Counted from the first letter of the stretch, positions 20,778 to 33,020 are shown. The stretch: 64,000 bases of DNA from Thamnaconus septentrionalis (GCA_009823395.1 CM020502.1:26042944-26106943), one strand, 5' to 3'. The notes: generated by a model not told the origin, from the sequence alone. Program-made: numbers and translations.

Positions 20778-23603
20778 GGTCTATTTAAGGTCAGTTTGCA
20801 GCAATTCGATTCCCGTCACTTCACTCTATTGATTGCCCCTTGAAGGGCGTTTTGGTTTGCCGCAGACAACAATGGCACAAGTCACAGCCACCTCCCGTCA
20901 ACCCTCCTGCCACATGGGGAAAAACACTTTGGACGGGAGATCGACAAGGAGCTGGGAGGACTAAAATCCGAACCAGGAAGGAAACGAGCCAAACAAATGA
21001 AGATCTAAACAAAGAGATGTTGGCTCTTTTTTGCCAGTCGTCCTCTTGAACCACTTGAACAACAACGACAACGAGGAGCAGGTTGTGAATGAAGACGACG
21101 GCGGCCAAGAGGCCACGAGGTGAAGCCACGTTCACTGGCTGAGAAGAAAAGAGGAAAAATAAACGCTGCCACTTCACGACAGCGAGAATCAGAGTCGTGC
21201 CTGGCGCTTCGCCTATCCGCAGTGTCTGCGAAAAGAGAGGAAGAAAACAGCTCCCCAACAATGTCCTGTTCAGAAGGAGGAGGATTAACGAAGACGATTA
21301 TCAGCAGGGCGACTGAGCGACGCTGAATGAAGACGTAATTGCAGTGAAGAGACGAAGAAGTTGTTGTAAAGGAGATGGGGTGGCGGTATAAAATAAAAAT
21401 AAAGGTGAAAACAAAAAATATCCCCACGCTGGTTTAAAGCCGTGCCGCTTAATTAAGGAAAATTATCATTTTTCATCAGGTTTTTTTGTCCCTGCAACCC
21501 TCTGTGCTAAGAATGGATTTTAAAACAAGTGTTGGATTTATTTAAAGGGCCGGATTGTCTTAATTAATTTCGCAATCGTAATTCCTGAAAGACTGACAAG
21601 GCGGTGAAAAAAAAACGTAAAAAATCTAGGCTTCCTGCAATCAGGATTTGAGGGGAATGGGGGGGTTGTTATGTAAGCTTGCATAAATTTAGCATTAATC
21701 TAATTTGAACCACGTTAATCCGGTAAAAATAGCTAGCAGCACGTGGTTAGCCAGTTAGCGTCATTGCTCTGACTCCGCCCACAGTTTTACTTTGTCACAT
21801 GGCAGATATTGTCAGAATCATTGGATCCTTGTTGAAATATCTATCTTTTTTATTTTGGTTTAGTTTTCCTTGTGACACCGAAAAAAATATTTTCTTTTTC
21901 TGAAAGAAGTGAAAGAAGCAGCTGATTTTCACCAAAGCGTCGTCTCATCAAACATGGCGGGCGGCATGGCGATAGCGCGGCGGCGGGCCGGGTCGGCTGC
22001 GGTGCTCGACGCCATTAATTTCCATCACATGTCGGGCCGATGTTGACGTTTCATTTACTCAAGTCTAGCGGGATTCGCCCTCAAATCAATTGCAGGCACC
22101 TGGAGAAAGGGTAAATCTCCCTTAACAGGCAGCGGCAGCGAAGGCAAATGAAATTGAGGATTCTATTTTTTTTATTTTTTCCGCGAAGGAATATGCAGAG
22201 TGAGCGAGTGGCTGTGTGGGAGAAATTAGTTTGAACGTTCGTTCTCCATCGGGCCGGAGAATTTTTTTCGTTTTTTTTTTAATTTTATTTTTTTTTCACG
22301 CTAATGCGCCGTGAAAACCTGCCATGTCATGAATCAGGACCGAAAAGCCGGCGAAGTAATTTTGTGCTTTGCGCGCACGATTTATCTGTTTGAAGCAGCC
22401 TGGGCTGTAATTGATCACTGCTCCATTTGGCTGCGCTGTCCTAATCATCATCCATCTCCGACATCATTGATCCGGCCGCGTGAATACGGTACGATCGACG
22501 GCCATGATTGAGTCGCCGCGCCCGTCAAAGGGGAACGAGAAGAAAGTAGTTTTTCACCGCAGACGTATTTATTGAGATGCAAGCGATGATGGGTGCTTTT
22601 TTCGAACATTTGTATTTTTAAGAAGTCTGGCAGAATTAACACCCCAGAGATGTCAAGTTGTTGTGACTGAACAGTCGATCATTAGCGTAATTAAGTTGCT
22701 GCAACATTTTGATTGCGCAATCGTGGAAATGGCCGATAAAATCTTCCAACGAGTTTGACGGGTTATTCGATTGGCTGAAATCCTGTTTGGATGACAGAGG
22801 GGAGCGTGTATAACGGAAGAACTTTTGCTCAATGCGTGGAGAACTTCTCAGATGTTTGGAAAACCAGCTAGCAATGCTGGCAAAAATAGACTTTTGTGCG
22901 TCAGGTGCACAGAAGTCCCCCAATTCTGTGAACAAAATATGTAATCGTGTGAAGACCTGCAGTGCAATGTGAAGACACTGACTTGTGATATTTTACAGGT
23001 AAAATTGCCGGAAAAACGTTTTAGTACAGATTCACAGTGTCAAACCAAACAGCCCCGTTGAAAATGTGCAGTCATGTTTCATCTTGTTCCTTGGGCCTCT
23101 TGCAAGAGGAACCCAGTCTCTGCCCGAAAACGTTGAGCACATCTGTCCGTCCATCTCTTCGTTTGTCCCCGCCCCCGAAGCTGCGCCCTGGCCGCTTTTA
23201 GCCAAAGAGTGCGATGGAAAAAAGCAAACAAAAAACTGCAGAACATCCAGCAGGCAATAGGAGCAGATCCCTGGTTGTGATACACACAAGGTCTTTTAAT
23301 GTCAAAACAGAAATGAGCAGATTGGCCGTCCAGAGAGGAGGAGGAGGAAGAAAGGGAAGAGGAGGTTGAGGAGGAGGAGGTAGAAAAAAAGTCTTATCTG
23401 GGAAGACGGCAGCCATCCATCAGCAATTTCTCCCAGTTTATCAGCCTGCCCAACTCTGAACGCACCCTGATGTCAGGCATTCATCAAACGCTGACACCTC
23501 ACATTCAGGACAGAGACGTGCACCTCCTTCTCCCCCCTCCCTCCCTCTCTCCCCCTCGGAAGGGGTCCAACGCTAATCTGATCTTCGTCCCGCTCAGACG
23601 CCG
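20778..23603. other. Non-coding; candidate conserved patch and YY1-type ATG
   Basis: No supported gene. Of note are a YY1-like AACATGGCGG at 21952-21961 opening a 30-codon ORF, and a repeat-poor stretch (about 22330-22500) with homeodomain-like cores; both are under findings. A GGA-rich tract lies at about 23336-23385. Confidence 0.4.
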
Positions 23604-23636
23604 CAGCAGCAGCAGCAGCAGCAGCAGAAGAAGAAG
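23604..23636. repeat. (CAG)8(AAG)3
   Basis: Short CAG array followed by AAG units. Confidence 0.95.
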
Positions 23637-24326
<690 letters not shown>

Positions 24327-25484
24327 CAATTACCTCGACAGCGAGGTTGTATTCATGCCCAAACATTCGTCTCAACAATAGAGATGTTTGCGCACGGTGG
24401 CGTCTAAGTGTGTCACTGACATTCGATTGGTGGAGAGAGAGGGACGGGGAGGGGAGAGAAGGAGGAGGAGGAGGAGGGGTGAGGGGGGTGAGGTGTCGAC
24501 GAGGTGGACAGAGCGACGCCGCCGCTGCCGCCTATCTGTGATCTTTAACCGTCTCTCTTTCCAAGCGACGGACGTCCACTCGCAGAGCCTCAGCTAACCG
24601 ACTCTCACTCTGGGCTCTCGGCGTCTCCAGTTTAATCCCAGATTAGTCGGATTATTATTGAATCACTGTCAGCAAACTTTTCCCTCACATCCTCCATTTT
24701 TGTGCTCTTTAAAACAAAAAAAGTTGATCCGATCATTATTAGTCTCAGTCTTGTTTCGTTTTTTGCGTGTTTATTGGATTTGATTAACGGTTGCTGGTTG
24801 CAACGGTAGCTTCAACCTACTTTGGTGGAGAACCCTGCTGTCGCCCTCATCTGGCCTGGTGGACTGCGGCGCTGTGGTTGGATGCTCATGAGAACATGCG
24901 CCATTTTTACAGCCTCACATCGACTTTAAAAACGCAGACCGAAGGATCGAAGGTGCTGGGCAGGTGACCCAAAGTTATGCAGTCCCTTGCCTTGCCTGAC
25001 GGGGGCGCTGTGGTGATCCCTCCCTCTGTTACAAGTCTGATTTTGAACCTCCTTATTTCAAAGTGGGAATAAAAAAAGACAAAACGACGCAGTGTTGCTT
25101 TAACCTCAAACACATTTCAAGTCCTCTCGGGTTTATTTGACTGCGACACGACGTGCGTTTGCGTCCCCGTGAGGGCCAAACAGTCCGGGAAACATGGCTC
25201 GCCAACGATTGTTTGCGTCGTTCATTGGCCGCCCGACGGAAAAAAACAAACAAACACGCACAACACAAACGCGTTGAACGGCTGCCCAAAGTGCCATTAT
25301 TGTGATTACCCAGCTTTGGAAAGCGGCGTCGAGGCGGGAGGCGAAAATCCAATCAGACGTGCGACACACAAAACACAACACAAGCAACACAAGACCTAAA
25401 AGGCACCGCCTGGACTTCATATGCATGGCTGTGATTCACCGGTTAGAGCCTGATGACTACTGCTGTTTGTGTGCGTGATGTCCA
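24327..25484. other. Non-coding
   Basis: A GGA-rich tract lies at about 24450-24490. No supported gene. Confidence 0.5.
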
Positions 25485-25535
25485 CGCGTGTGTGTGTGTG
25501 TGTGTGCGTGCGTGTGTGTGTGTGTGTGTGTGTGT
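25485..25535. repeat. (TG)n with CG interruptions
   Basis: TG array interrupted by two CG dinucleotides. Confidence 0.95.
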
Positions 25536-25712
25536 CAGAATTGCACCACCGCTGCCACAGTCTTTCTTTTCCTCCTCTGGAGGTGAGCGCATTACCGTCC
25601 AGCTCCACTCGAGGCGCCGAGCGGTGACGGATACAGGAATAGTTTCTGTCGAGGCTTTTCTTTTTCTTTTTACCTCTCCTCTTCCATAACAAACTTTTAA
25701 AGCCTCAGCAAG

Positions 25713-25733
25713 CAGCAGCAGCAGCAGCAGCAG
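25713..25733. repeat. (CAG)7
   Basis: Uninterrupted trinucleotide run. Confidence 0.93.
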
Positions 25734-26051
25734 CGGTCAATACTCTGTGAGAAATGTCAGCGGCAGAAGTCTTGCACAGATGCCAAAGTCACGCTGGAAA
25801 ATGGGTTTTTTCACACAGCCTACACAATTTTTTTTGTATTTATTTTTTTTAAATGAGGGTTTCCTGAGTGTCGTGTCACCTGGCCACACATCGAGGAGAG
25901 AGCGCAGCGCCACTTTTAATAGGGTTTGTGTGCTGATTGTAATGGGCGCTAGCGCTAGGAGCTAATGTGTGGTTGCAATGAGTGGCAGCCGTATTGTTGT
26001 TGTTGTGGCTCTCCGCCCCCCATTTCCACCTCCACCTCCGCTGGCGTCCCA

Positions 26052-26601
26052 AGCTGCATTTCCATGACCTCTAGAATTGTGCAACACCTGAATATCACAG
26101 TGAAAAACTGTTAATGGAAACGCCGACTCTTTGAAAAACCTTTTAAATATGGCTAAAAGGTTTTGACGCTCTGAGGTGGTTTTTCAGACGTAGCAATACA
26201 GAGGTACATCGCAAAATGTCATGGAAACACTTTTTTCGCATTTACACGTCACCGGAAGTGACGTACGGGGTCAGGCGACCAGTTCACTTCAAGTGAAAAA
26301 GCGCGTTATGTTAGGACGGTGGATGAGATGGAATATGTTTTACAAGTAATCAAAGAGAAAAATTTAACAACCATTCTAGACAGAAAACAAACCTAGTCAA
26401 ACAAAATCAAACATAGAGCATAACAAACACAACCTAACATAAAAAACATAACACGCAATTCTCGTGGGACGAGATTTGACGAGAATTATGGCCTAAGTGC
26501 TTCACACCATTCACTTGAAACCCCTTTAAATTGCAATTGTACTTTGTCAAAACTTTAGAAATATTGCTTCAATTTTGCAAAAAACTGTAATGGAAATGCC
26601 A
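26052..26601. mobile_element. MITE with GCATTTCCAT ends, full copy (family with 50636)
   Basis: The left end, AGCTGCATTTCCATGACC (26052-26069), and the right end, GTAATGGAAATGCC (26587-26600), are inverted copies around GCATTTCCAT. A third, internal copy of the end, TTAATGGAAACGCC, sits at 26111-26124. Inside are further inverted repeats: ACGTCAC/GTGACGT (26246-26264), TTCACTT/AAGTGAA (26283-26297) and AATTCTCGT/ACGAGAATT (26457-26487). A related, shorter copy occurs at 50636-50825, which confirms it as an interspersed family. No coding capacity. Confidence 0.75.
26251..26264 (+). promoter_or_regulatory. ETS-CRE composite motif inside the MITE
   Basis: ACCGGAAGTGACGT combines an ETS core (CCGGAAGT) overlapping a CRE half-site (TGACGT), an arrangement enriched in TATA-less vertebrate promoters. 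It is embedded in a 7-bp inverted repeat (26246-26264), so a CRE half-site faces each way. Confidence 0.4.
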
Positions 26602-28100
26602 CTACTGATAGCTTGATGAGCAGGTAGCTTCCGCTAGTAGCTAGCTAAGGAGCTAATGTCCGATAACGTGCAGCGTACGTGTTTTGTTTTTTTTTTTTGC
26701 GGGTGAATTTGCAGCCAGACTTTCTCCAGGCGTTGTGTTTTCCTCTGAAAACATCAAATCAGTTCCGTTTGCTTCCTCCCATTCCTCCCCCACTCTCCCT
26801 CGCTCTGACTGACCCCTCACTCCGGGGACTTTACACTGTTACTGTTTACATCGCTGCCACGCTGCCACGCCAGCTCCCCCGACTAATGCGACGGCGGCTC
26901 TGGCGCTCACGTCTTTCGCCGCCTCCTCGTCCCGACGTTCCCCTGACGTCCTTGCGACACGATACATAATTCACGCGACACGCGGGGCAAATTCATCACG
27001 CCGCGCTAAACAAATGGCCGGGTGTGAACACGAGCTGGCGGCCATCAATCAAAACCCGACTTGGCCCGCGTGACGCGTCATGCAAACTCAGCGCGATGGA
27101 TAGATTTAGTTTTTTTTTTTTTTTGCGGCCGCACGCGGCTATCAAAGTGGATATTTGGGCTACGGTCCTCCTACCGGGCCGAGGATTCCCACGGGCCTCG
27201 TCTGGAACACAACTCAGATCAATGTCCCGCTTCTCGTAATTACTGCTTACTTTGGCTCATTATTCCTCCGAGCTCAGATCGGGCGCTGGTCCCCAATGGG
27301 TTGGGGGAAGGTTCTGGAGTCCTTAATTTGGAGCGGGGGGCGGGGAGGGTTGCCAGGTTGCGCTTCATGTCTCTGGGAAGGATGAGGTTTTGTCCAGCTG
27401 GTGAGTCCTCCAGCGCTCGACAGACGAAATAACTTGTGTTTTGACATTTACAGCCTAATTAAAAAGAAAAAAATAACAAACACAGACGCAGCGAAACGAC
27501 CTCGGCAGGGTCACATGCTCGTTTTTCACACAGGTGGTCCGCGCGCAAGATATGAACGGCGATGATGCTCGACGCGCTTCCAAACATTTAGACAAGCATC
27601 GCTAATCCCGCACAGCTGCAGCTGGGTGGGAGTCGGGGAGGGGGTGAGGGTGGGTGGAGAAATAAACATGCTTGTTTAAATCACTGAAACACTTCAGATA
27701 ATTAAAATACATGAGCATGCCAGGAGAAAACGGCCATGAAAGATTCATGCGTGCACATAAAGCTTCTTGCAATTAAGGAGCACTTGGCGAAAAATATTGG
27801 CCGCACTAAATCCTAAATGGAGACTAAAAGTTGCTTCTCGGAATTTATTTGCGGCGCATTACAGCGCCGCTCGCTTCACCGAGTCGGTGTTTTGGTGCTC
27901 AAAGAATTCATTTCATCCGACGAGCCTGAGCGAGACCCGAATCTGTGTTAGCGAAGAACTAGCCGGCGTTAGTTGACAGTATTAGCAGAATTAATGCCGT
28001 TCATCTTCTGACTGTTGCGATAAGAGCGAGGCTTCTTATTGACATAAGAAAACTGGCGGCTGTTGACCTAAGAAGTGTCTCCCTGCAATCTCATGCATCT
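26602..28100. other. Non-coding
   Basis: No supported gene. A T run lies at 27109-27124, and a moderately GC-rich stretch around 27130-27420 keeps frames open by composition. CTAATTAGCG-type homeodomain cores occur sporadically. Confidence 0.45.
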
Positions 28101-28284
28101 CCACTAGATGTCGTAGTTTTGCGCCACGAGTTTGCAGAAACAGACCGACTCCCCACAGCCTCAGTTCAATTACCTGGAACTTTACAACAACTATTTTGAA
28201 ATAATTAGCGCTAAAAGAAAGGTCAGTTGTAAATAGAATAGGCTGCAGGCGACATCATTTCACCACTAGATGTCGTAGTTTTGC
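28101..28284. repeat. 22-bp direct repeat pair
   Basis: CCACTAGATGTCGTAGTTTTGC occurs identically at 28101-28122 and 28263-28284, 162 bp apart. The sequence between is not repetitive. Confidence 0.85.
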
Positions 28285-28579
28285 ACTGAACAAAGCAGCA
28301 CAAACACAGCACCAGTGAAACAACAGTATCTCAGTATCTCATGTTGTTTGCACGATGGAGCCTTTCAGTAAATTCAGAGCCTTCCAGAATTCCTCCAGTC
28401 TCGTGCAGCTGCGCCGCTGTGACTGCGCCGCTAACCTGAGGCCACGTGTGCGTTCGCTGCTCGCGGCTTGGAGAAGGAGAAGAAGAACAGCAGATAAAAA
28501 AAAACCCACCCGGGTGCACTTCAACAGCACGTCCACCAAACGGCCTCCTTCATGCGCATCCACACACCACAGTCGTGAA

Positions 28580-28651
28580 GTGTGTGTGTGTGTGTGTGCG
28601 CGTTTATCTGTGTGCACGCGCCTGCGAGTGCGTGTGTGTGTGTGTGTGTGT
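28580..28651. repeat. Two (TG)n blocks separated by CG-rich spacer
   Basis: TG arrays at 28580-28597 and 28632-28651 with alternating purine-pyrimidine sequence (CGCG, GTGCACGCG) between them. Confidence 0.93.
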
Positions 28652-28747
28652 CAGCGGCTTGCAATCGGCTTCCTCTCCCTCATTTTCATGGGTAATTGGC
28701 CATGCGGCACATGCAGCAGCCAGAGGACCTGCAGGCGACAAGGCAGG

Positions 28748-28812
28748 AAGGGGGGGGGTGGTGGTGGTAGGTGGGTGCGGGGCGGGGAAGGGTCGGGGCG
28801 GGGGGGTGGTAG
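28748..28812 (+). other. G-rich tract with G-quadruplex potential
   Basis: Within 65 bp there are more than four runs of three or more G (G9, GGG, GGGG, GGGG, GGG, GGGG, G7) separated by short loops, which meets the usual G-quadruplex pattern on the plus strand. C-rich sequence follows at 28949-29102 on the same strand. Confidence 0.65.
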
Positions 28813-29220
28813 CGGTGCGGCGACGCCAGGATGGTGGATGGCGGTGATGGAAGAGGAAAAAAAAAAAAGAAAGGCAGCAGCAGCGGTGAATGAAGCATGT
28901 CCAGCCCTCCTTCACACACTCCGTCTTGTTTTATTCTGACATCACGACCCCCCTCCTCCCCCCCACTGCCCCCCCGACCCTCCCAAAACCTCCTGCGCTC
29001 CCGCTGCTCCTCCAGCTCCAGCCGAGCAACCCGGCAAATCTTTCTTTCATCCCCTCCTGCACCCCCCTCCTTAATTCCCTCCTGCCCATAACCCCCCCCC
29101 CCCAGTGGACAGACGGCCGAGCAATTTGCCTTGAAGATTATTATGGTGACGGATCGAGCCAATATCAATCAGGGAGCGCAGGCCAGGGACGTTTGGTGAA
29201 AAGATCTCCTTCTTCCGCTC

Positions 29221-29276
29221 CTTCTTCTTCTTCTTCTTCTTCTTCTTCTTCTTCTTCTTCTTCTTCTTCTTCTTCT
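29221..29276. repeat. (CTT)18 microsatellite
   Basis: Uninterrupted CTT, the same repeat class (GAA/TTC) as the longer array at 49761. Confidence 0.97.
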
Positions 29277-29591
29277 GTGCCTGCTAATCCCCCCCCACGA
29301 TCATAATTTTTTTCCCAACATGCAGCCTCGTAATAAAAGGACTCGTCCCCGTCGCACGGCGACTCGTCATCCCACTTGCTCCTCGCTCGCTCCCTACAGC
29401 GAGGTCAACGCACCACACGCTCAAACACGCACGCACGCACACACGCAACACACTCTCACGCAACCTCCAGGCCTGCTATTACCCCGTAATCATGCGTCGC
29501 TGGGCGCCGCTACATTTGTTATTTCTCGTCGACAGCCCTAATGTTCGCAGAAAGCAATTCCACCTGATGGATGGTCATAAGTGGCGGCAAC

Positions 29592-29636
29592 AGGAGGAGG
29601 AGCAGGAGGAAGAGGAGGAGGAGGAGGAGGAGGATG
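29592..29636. repeat. GGA-rich tract
   Basis: Imperfect GGA units on the plus strand. A CTC-rich tract of opposite strand bias follows at 29695-29722. Confidence 0.85.
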
Positions 29637-29768
29637 AACTCTGGCCATGAATTATGCTCCTAGAAATGCAACAGATGCCCCAACACCGGCTGCCCCTCCT
29701 CCTCCTCCTCCTGCTCCTTCTGCTGGCGGCTTCAATACAGAGGACTCAGTGGCTCTGTGTAGCATATA

Positions 29769-29904
29769 TTCATTCATTCATTAATCCATCTTCGATGCCC
29801 GCTTATTCCAATTCAGGGTCACGGGGGTCTGCTGGAGCCTATCCCAGCAGTCTTAGGGCGAGGGCAGGGTGACACCCTGGACAAGTCGCCAGTTCATCGC
29901 AGGG
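29769..29904 (-). mobile_element. 5'-truncated SINE tail with 14-bp target-site duplication
   Basis: Reverse-complemented, it begins CCCTGCGATGAACTGGCGAC and matches the last third of the SINE at 7736-8049 with few differences (GACTGCTGGGATAGGCTCCA versus GACAGCTGGGACAGGCTCCA). It ends in ATTC/ATTAATG tail repeats. CTGTGTAGCATATA stands on both sides (29755-29768 and 29905-29918), a perfect 14-bp target-site duplication expected from LINE-mediated insertion. It lacks the tRNA head, so it is a 5'-truncated copy or one mobilised as a tail fragment. Confidence 0.92.
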
Positions 29905-29913
29905 CTGTGTAGC

Positions 29914-29972
29914 ATATACATATATATGTATATATATATGTATATATGTAGATGTATATTTATATATGTATA

Positions 29973-30027
<55 letters not shown>
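29914..30027. repeat. TA/TATG-rich sequence merging into (TG)n
   Basis: TATATATG variants for about 65 bp, then about 22 uninterrupted TG units. It begins within the right target-site duplication of the truncated SINE. Confidence 0.95.
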
Positions 30028-30028
<1 letters not shown>

Positions 30029-30426
30029 AATGCAAAGATATGTATAAAGCCTTGCGGATGGAGTGGACGGAGGACGGAGGGGGGGTTGATGAGTGCATGT
30101 GTGCGCCACCCTCAGGACAACCTCTGTATTAAGACATGCAGATTTGGACGCTAGGAGCTAAACGCGTTCTCACAGCTAACGGATGGTGCTGCTGCATATG
30201 TATCAGCGAGCTAATATTGCAGAGTGAGTGTGTGTGTGTGTGCGTGTGTGTGCCCTGGCTGTGTTATCTGGGCGCCTCCCATCCAGCCTCCTAATTGGTG
30301 GGGACTTAGCTCCCACTACTTATGCCCTCAAAGGCTGGCGCTGCCCTCTGCCTGTTAATCTCTGCCAGGGATTCGCTCGGCTCGACACGGAGCTGACCCG
30401 GCGGTCCTCCGGTGGAGGAAGGCGAG

Positions 30427-30428
<2 letters not shown>

Positions 30429-30488
<60 letters not shown>
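30429..30488. repeat. (AC)30 microsatellite
   Basis: Uninterrupted dinucleotide array. Confidence 0.97.
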
Positions 30489-30490
<2 letters not shown>

Positions 30491-30656
30491 GGAAGACTGC
30501 AAAATAAAAATAATAATGATAACAATAAAAATAACAATACCAGAACGGAGCAGAGGGGGCAGCGCTGAGTGCGGAGCCGCTTGAACGCAAGTCATCTGCA
30601 AAGAGCTGATGCATGTGAAAGATTTGCAGTCAGATGATATATGTATGTACCCACGT

Positions 30657-30658
<2 letters not shown>

Positions 30659-30694
<36 letters not shown>
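30659..30694. repeat. (CA)n microsatellite with CG ends
   Basis: About 16 CA units flanked by CGTACG and GCACGCATGCACGTAC. Confidence 0.96.
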
Positions 30695-30831
30695 GCATGC
30701 ACGTACATGGAAGCTCAATCTCACTGGATATGAGATATGGGTCTGGACAGCCTGGCTGGGATGGGAGTGAAGGGGGTGGCGGGGTGGGGGGTGGGCTTGA
30801 TAGTGTTGTTGGTGGAAACAGCTTCAAACAG

Positions 30832-30832
<1 letters not shown>

Positions 30833-30876
<44 letters not shown>
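30833..30876. repeat. (TG)22 microsatellite
   Basis: Uninterrupted dinucleotide array. Confidence 0.97.
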
Positions 30877-30877
<1 letters not shown>

Positions 30878-30930
30878 CTGATAATGTCCACACTCACTCT
30901 GGCAGCCGGAGCTCAGGTTGTTGATATCAA

Positions 30931-30932
<2 letters not shown>

Positions 30933-30973
<41 letters not shown>

Positions 30974-30984
30974 CGCTCGCTCGC
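30933..30984. repeat. (CT)n microsatellite with CTCG end
   Basis: About 19 CT units followed by GCTC/GCTCG units. Confidence 0.96.
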
Positions 30985-32971
30985 ACACACACGACGTCCT
31001 TCCTCTATTATTCTTTTTTTCCTCTTGAGATGGTCTGACAGCAGGACACCTGATCCACCACCGTTTGAAACTCCCCCGGGATGCTTTTTTATGTTGTTTT
31101 GGCATATTTTTGCATGTTTTGGACGATGGCCGGTGGCAGTGACGACCCTGAAGTGAACTCACATAAACCGACTCCCGTTCCAGTGAGGGCAAAAGCATGA
31201 AAGAATTCAAAAAGAGGTCAATTATATTATGACTCAGCACATTTCAAAGCCATCGGCTGCTCAGTGAGTGAAGTGGCTTCAGTCGGACCTAAAAGTCTCT
31301 CGATAACTTTCACAGTTGGGTCAGGAAAGATCCTGGAAGTCAAACGGACGGCTGTGTTCCATTTATTTATTTTTTTTTCAGTTAAATTTGTGACTTAAAA
31401 ACAACACGGAGCATGTTTTAAAATTCACTTGCGTAAAAGAGGCTGGACGCTAATTAACTTTGCCACTAGACGTCCTCATTGGGCCGAAACAAACGGGCTC
31501 GCTGAAGCAACGCAGCAGCATCAAACCGCCCAACAAAGAAACGCAAGCGGCAACAGAACAAACGAAAACTGTCGAAAGGCTCTAGAACAACCACATCAGT
31601 GAGCACAACTCTTGAATTTCTTCTGAAGCTCTCAGAAGAATTTTTTTTTTTTGTGTAACAATCGACAGCCGGCCCACTTACCTGCTCTCCAGGCCCCGCC
31701 CCTCGCCGTGCCCCTCCCCCACCCACCCACACCGGCCGAGACCACTCCGCTACCAACAGCGCCGTTTCTCCTGTCACATGACCTCCAGCGTGTTTCCACC
31801 AACGTGGGACGACGCGACCGTCGCGCCCCCGTGCCCTCCACCCACACACACACCCACAAACCTACCCACACCTGTTTGCCGCGAGCACTTCATTTCACGT
31901 GCGCGACGAATACATCAGGGAGCATTAATGCCAGGAGTCGGCCCACTGGAGGTCATTTATCTTTTTGGGGGAGAAGGTGGGCGTGTCGGGGGAGGAGGAC
32001 GTGGGAGGGCCCGATTATGTAAATTTGTCATTTGCGGGCTGCATAAATTTGCGTTTGGCCGCCTCCCTCTCTGCGACCTTCACGCCGGAGCGTCGACCCA
32101 CAGCAAAGTCGACTCCAGCGGCCGAGTCGAACGCTGACGTTCGGATGTTGCAAGAAGAAAAATGACTCCCGACTCCTTGATTCGTTTATTTTGTCTTTTT
32201 TTTTTTTTTTTTTTACATTCCCTCTCTCAGCTCGGCTCGGTAAACACTCGATCAGCTGGCCGACCGGTCGGAGCCCGTTTGTTGTACTTACAGCGGGCGG
32301 TTAAGCGCTCCGTTGGGCTCCTCCTCCGCGCTGGGACGGCATTTCCTTCAGCGTTTGTCTTCTTCAGTGCGGCTGCTGAGAGGCGTTGGGAGACGAGGGG
32401 AAGCGGCGCGAGTGTCGGGCTGCAGATTCATGGTCAACGGCCACCGTCACTGAGGGAACAAGAGAGAAGAGGAGTCGATGATGGAACTGCTGGAGGATGA
32501 AAAAAAAATAAGGCGAAATGTTCACATTCTTTACGGCGGCGGCAGCTTCCACAAGGGGGCGACACGTCCGGAGGAACGTGACATCTTCCGTCTGGATGTC
32601 GAACGAGAACCTGTGGCAGCACCGAATTATATATTTGACCGTAACAAAAACAAAACAAAAAAACCCTCTGATGCAAAACTTTTCTGCATCAAGATGGAGA
32701 AAATAATCAGGAATCTCGTTCTCGGGTGTCCGACTGCAGCCAAACGACCACGGAATTCCAGAAATCCCGGAATCCAGGCCGCTCCGGCTGAATAATGCAG
32801 CCCCAGCGGAGCCGTAAATCCATGTATACATAATGTGAACCTGCTGCACGACAATCAAAGAAAATGATGGCGCCCCCATGACCGCCTGTCATGTAAATGA
32901 CCGCCGAGCCCCCGGAGCGAGTGGGGAACCCGGAGAACCTCAGCGAGACCATTATCTCAGAGCGCCCGGAA

Positions 32972-32973
<2 letters not shown>
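30985..32973. other. Non-coding
   Basis: No supported gene. A T run lies at 31640-31651 and a T18 run at 32197-32214. GC-rich 31670-32110 keeps several frames open by composition. Confidence 0.45.

Positions 32974-33018
<45 letters not shown>
32974..33018. repeat. (CTG)15 microsatellite
   Basis: Uninterrupted CTG on the plus strand (CAG on the minus). Confidence 0.97.

Positions 33019-33020
<2 letters not shown>

Noticed and set aside
28355..29306. Several long ORFs (138-194 codons)
   Set aside because: Built from TG, GGN and CTT low-complexity sequence.
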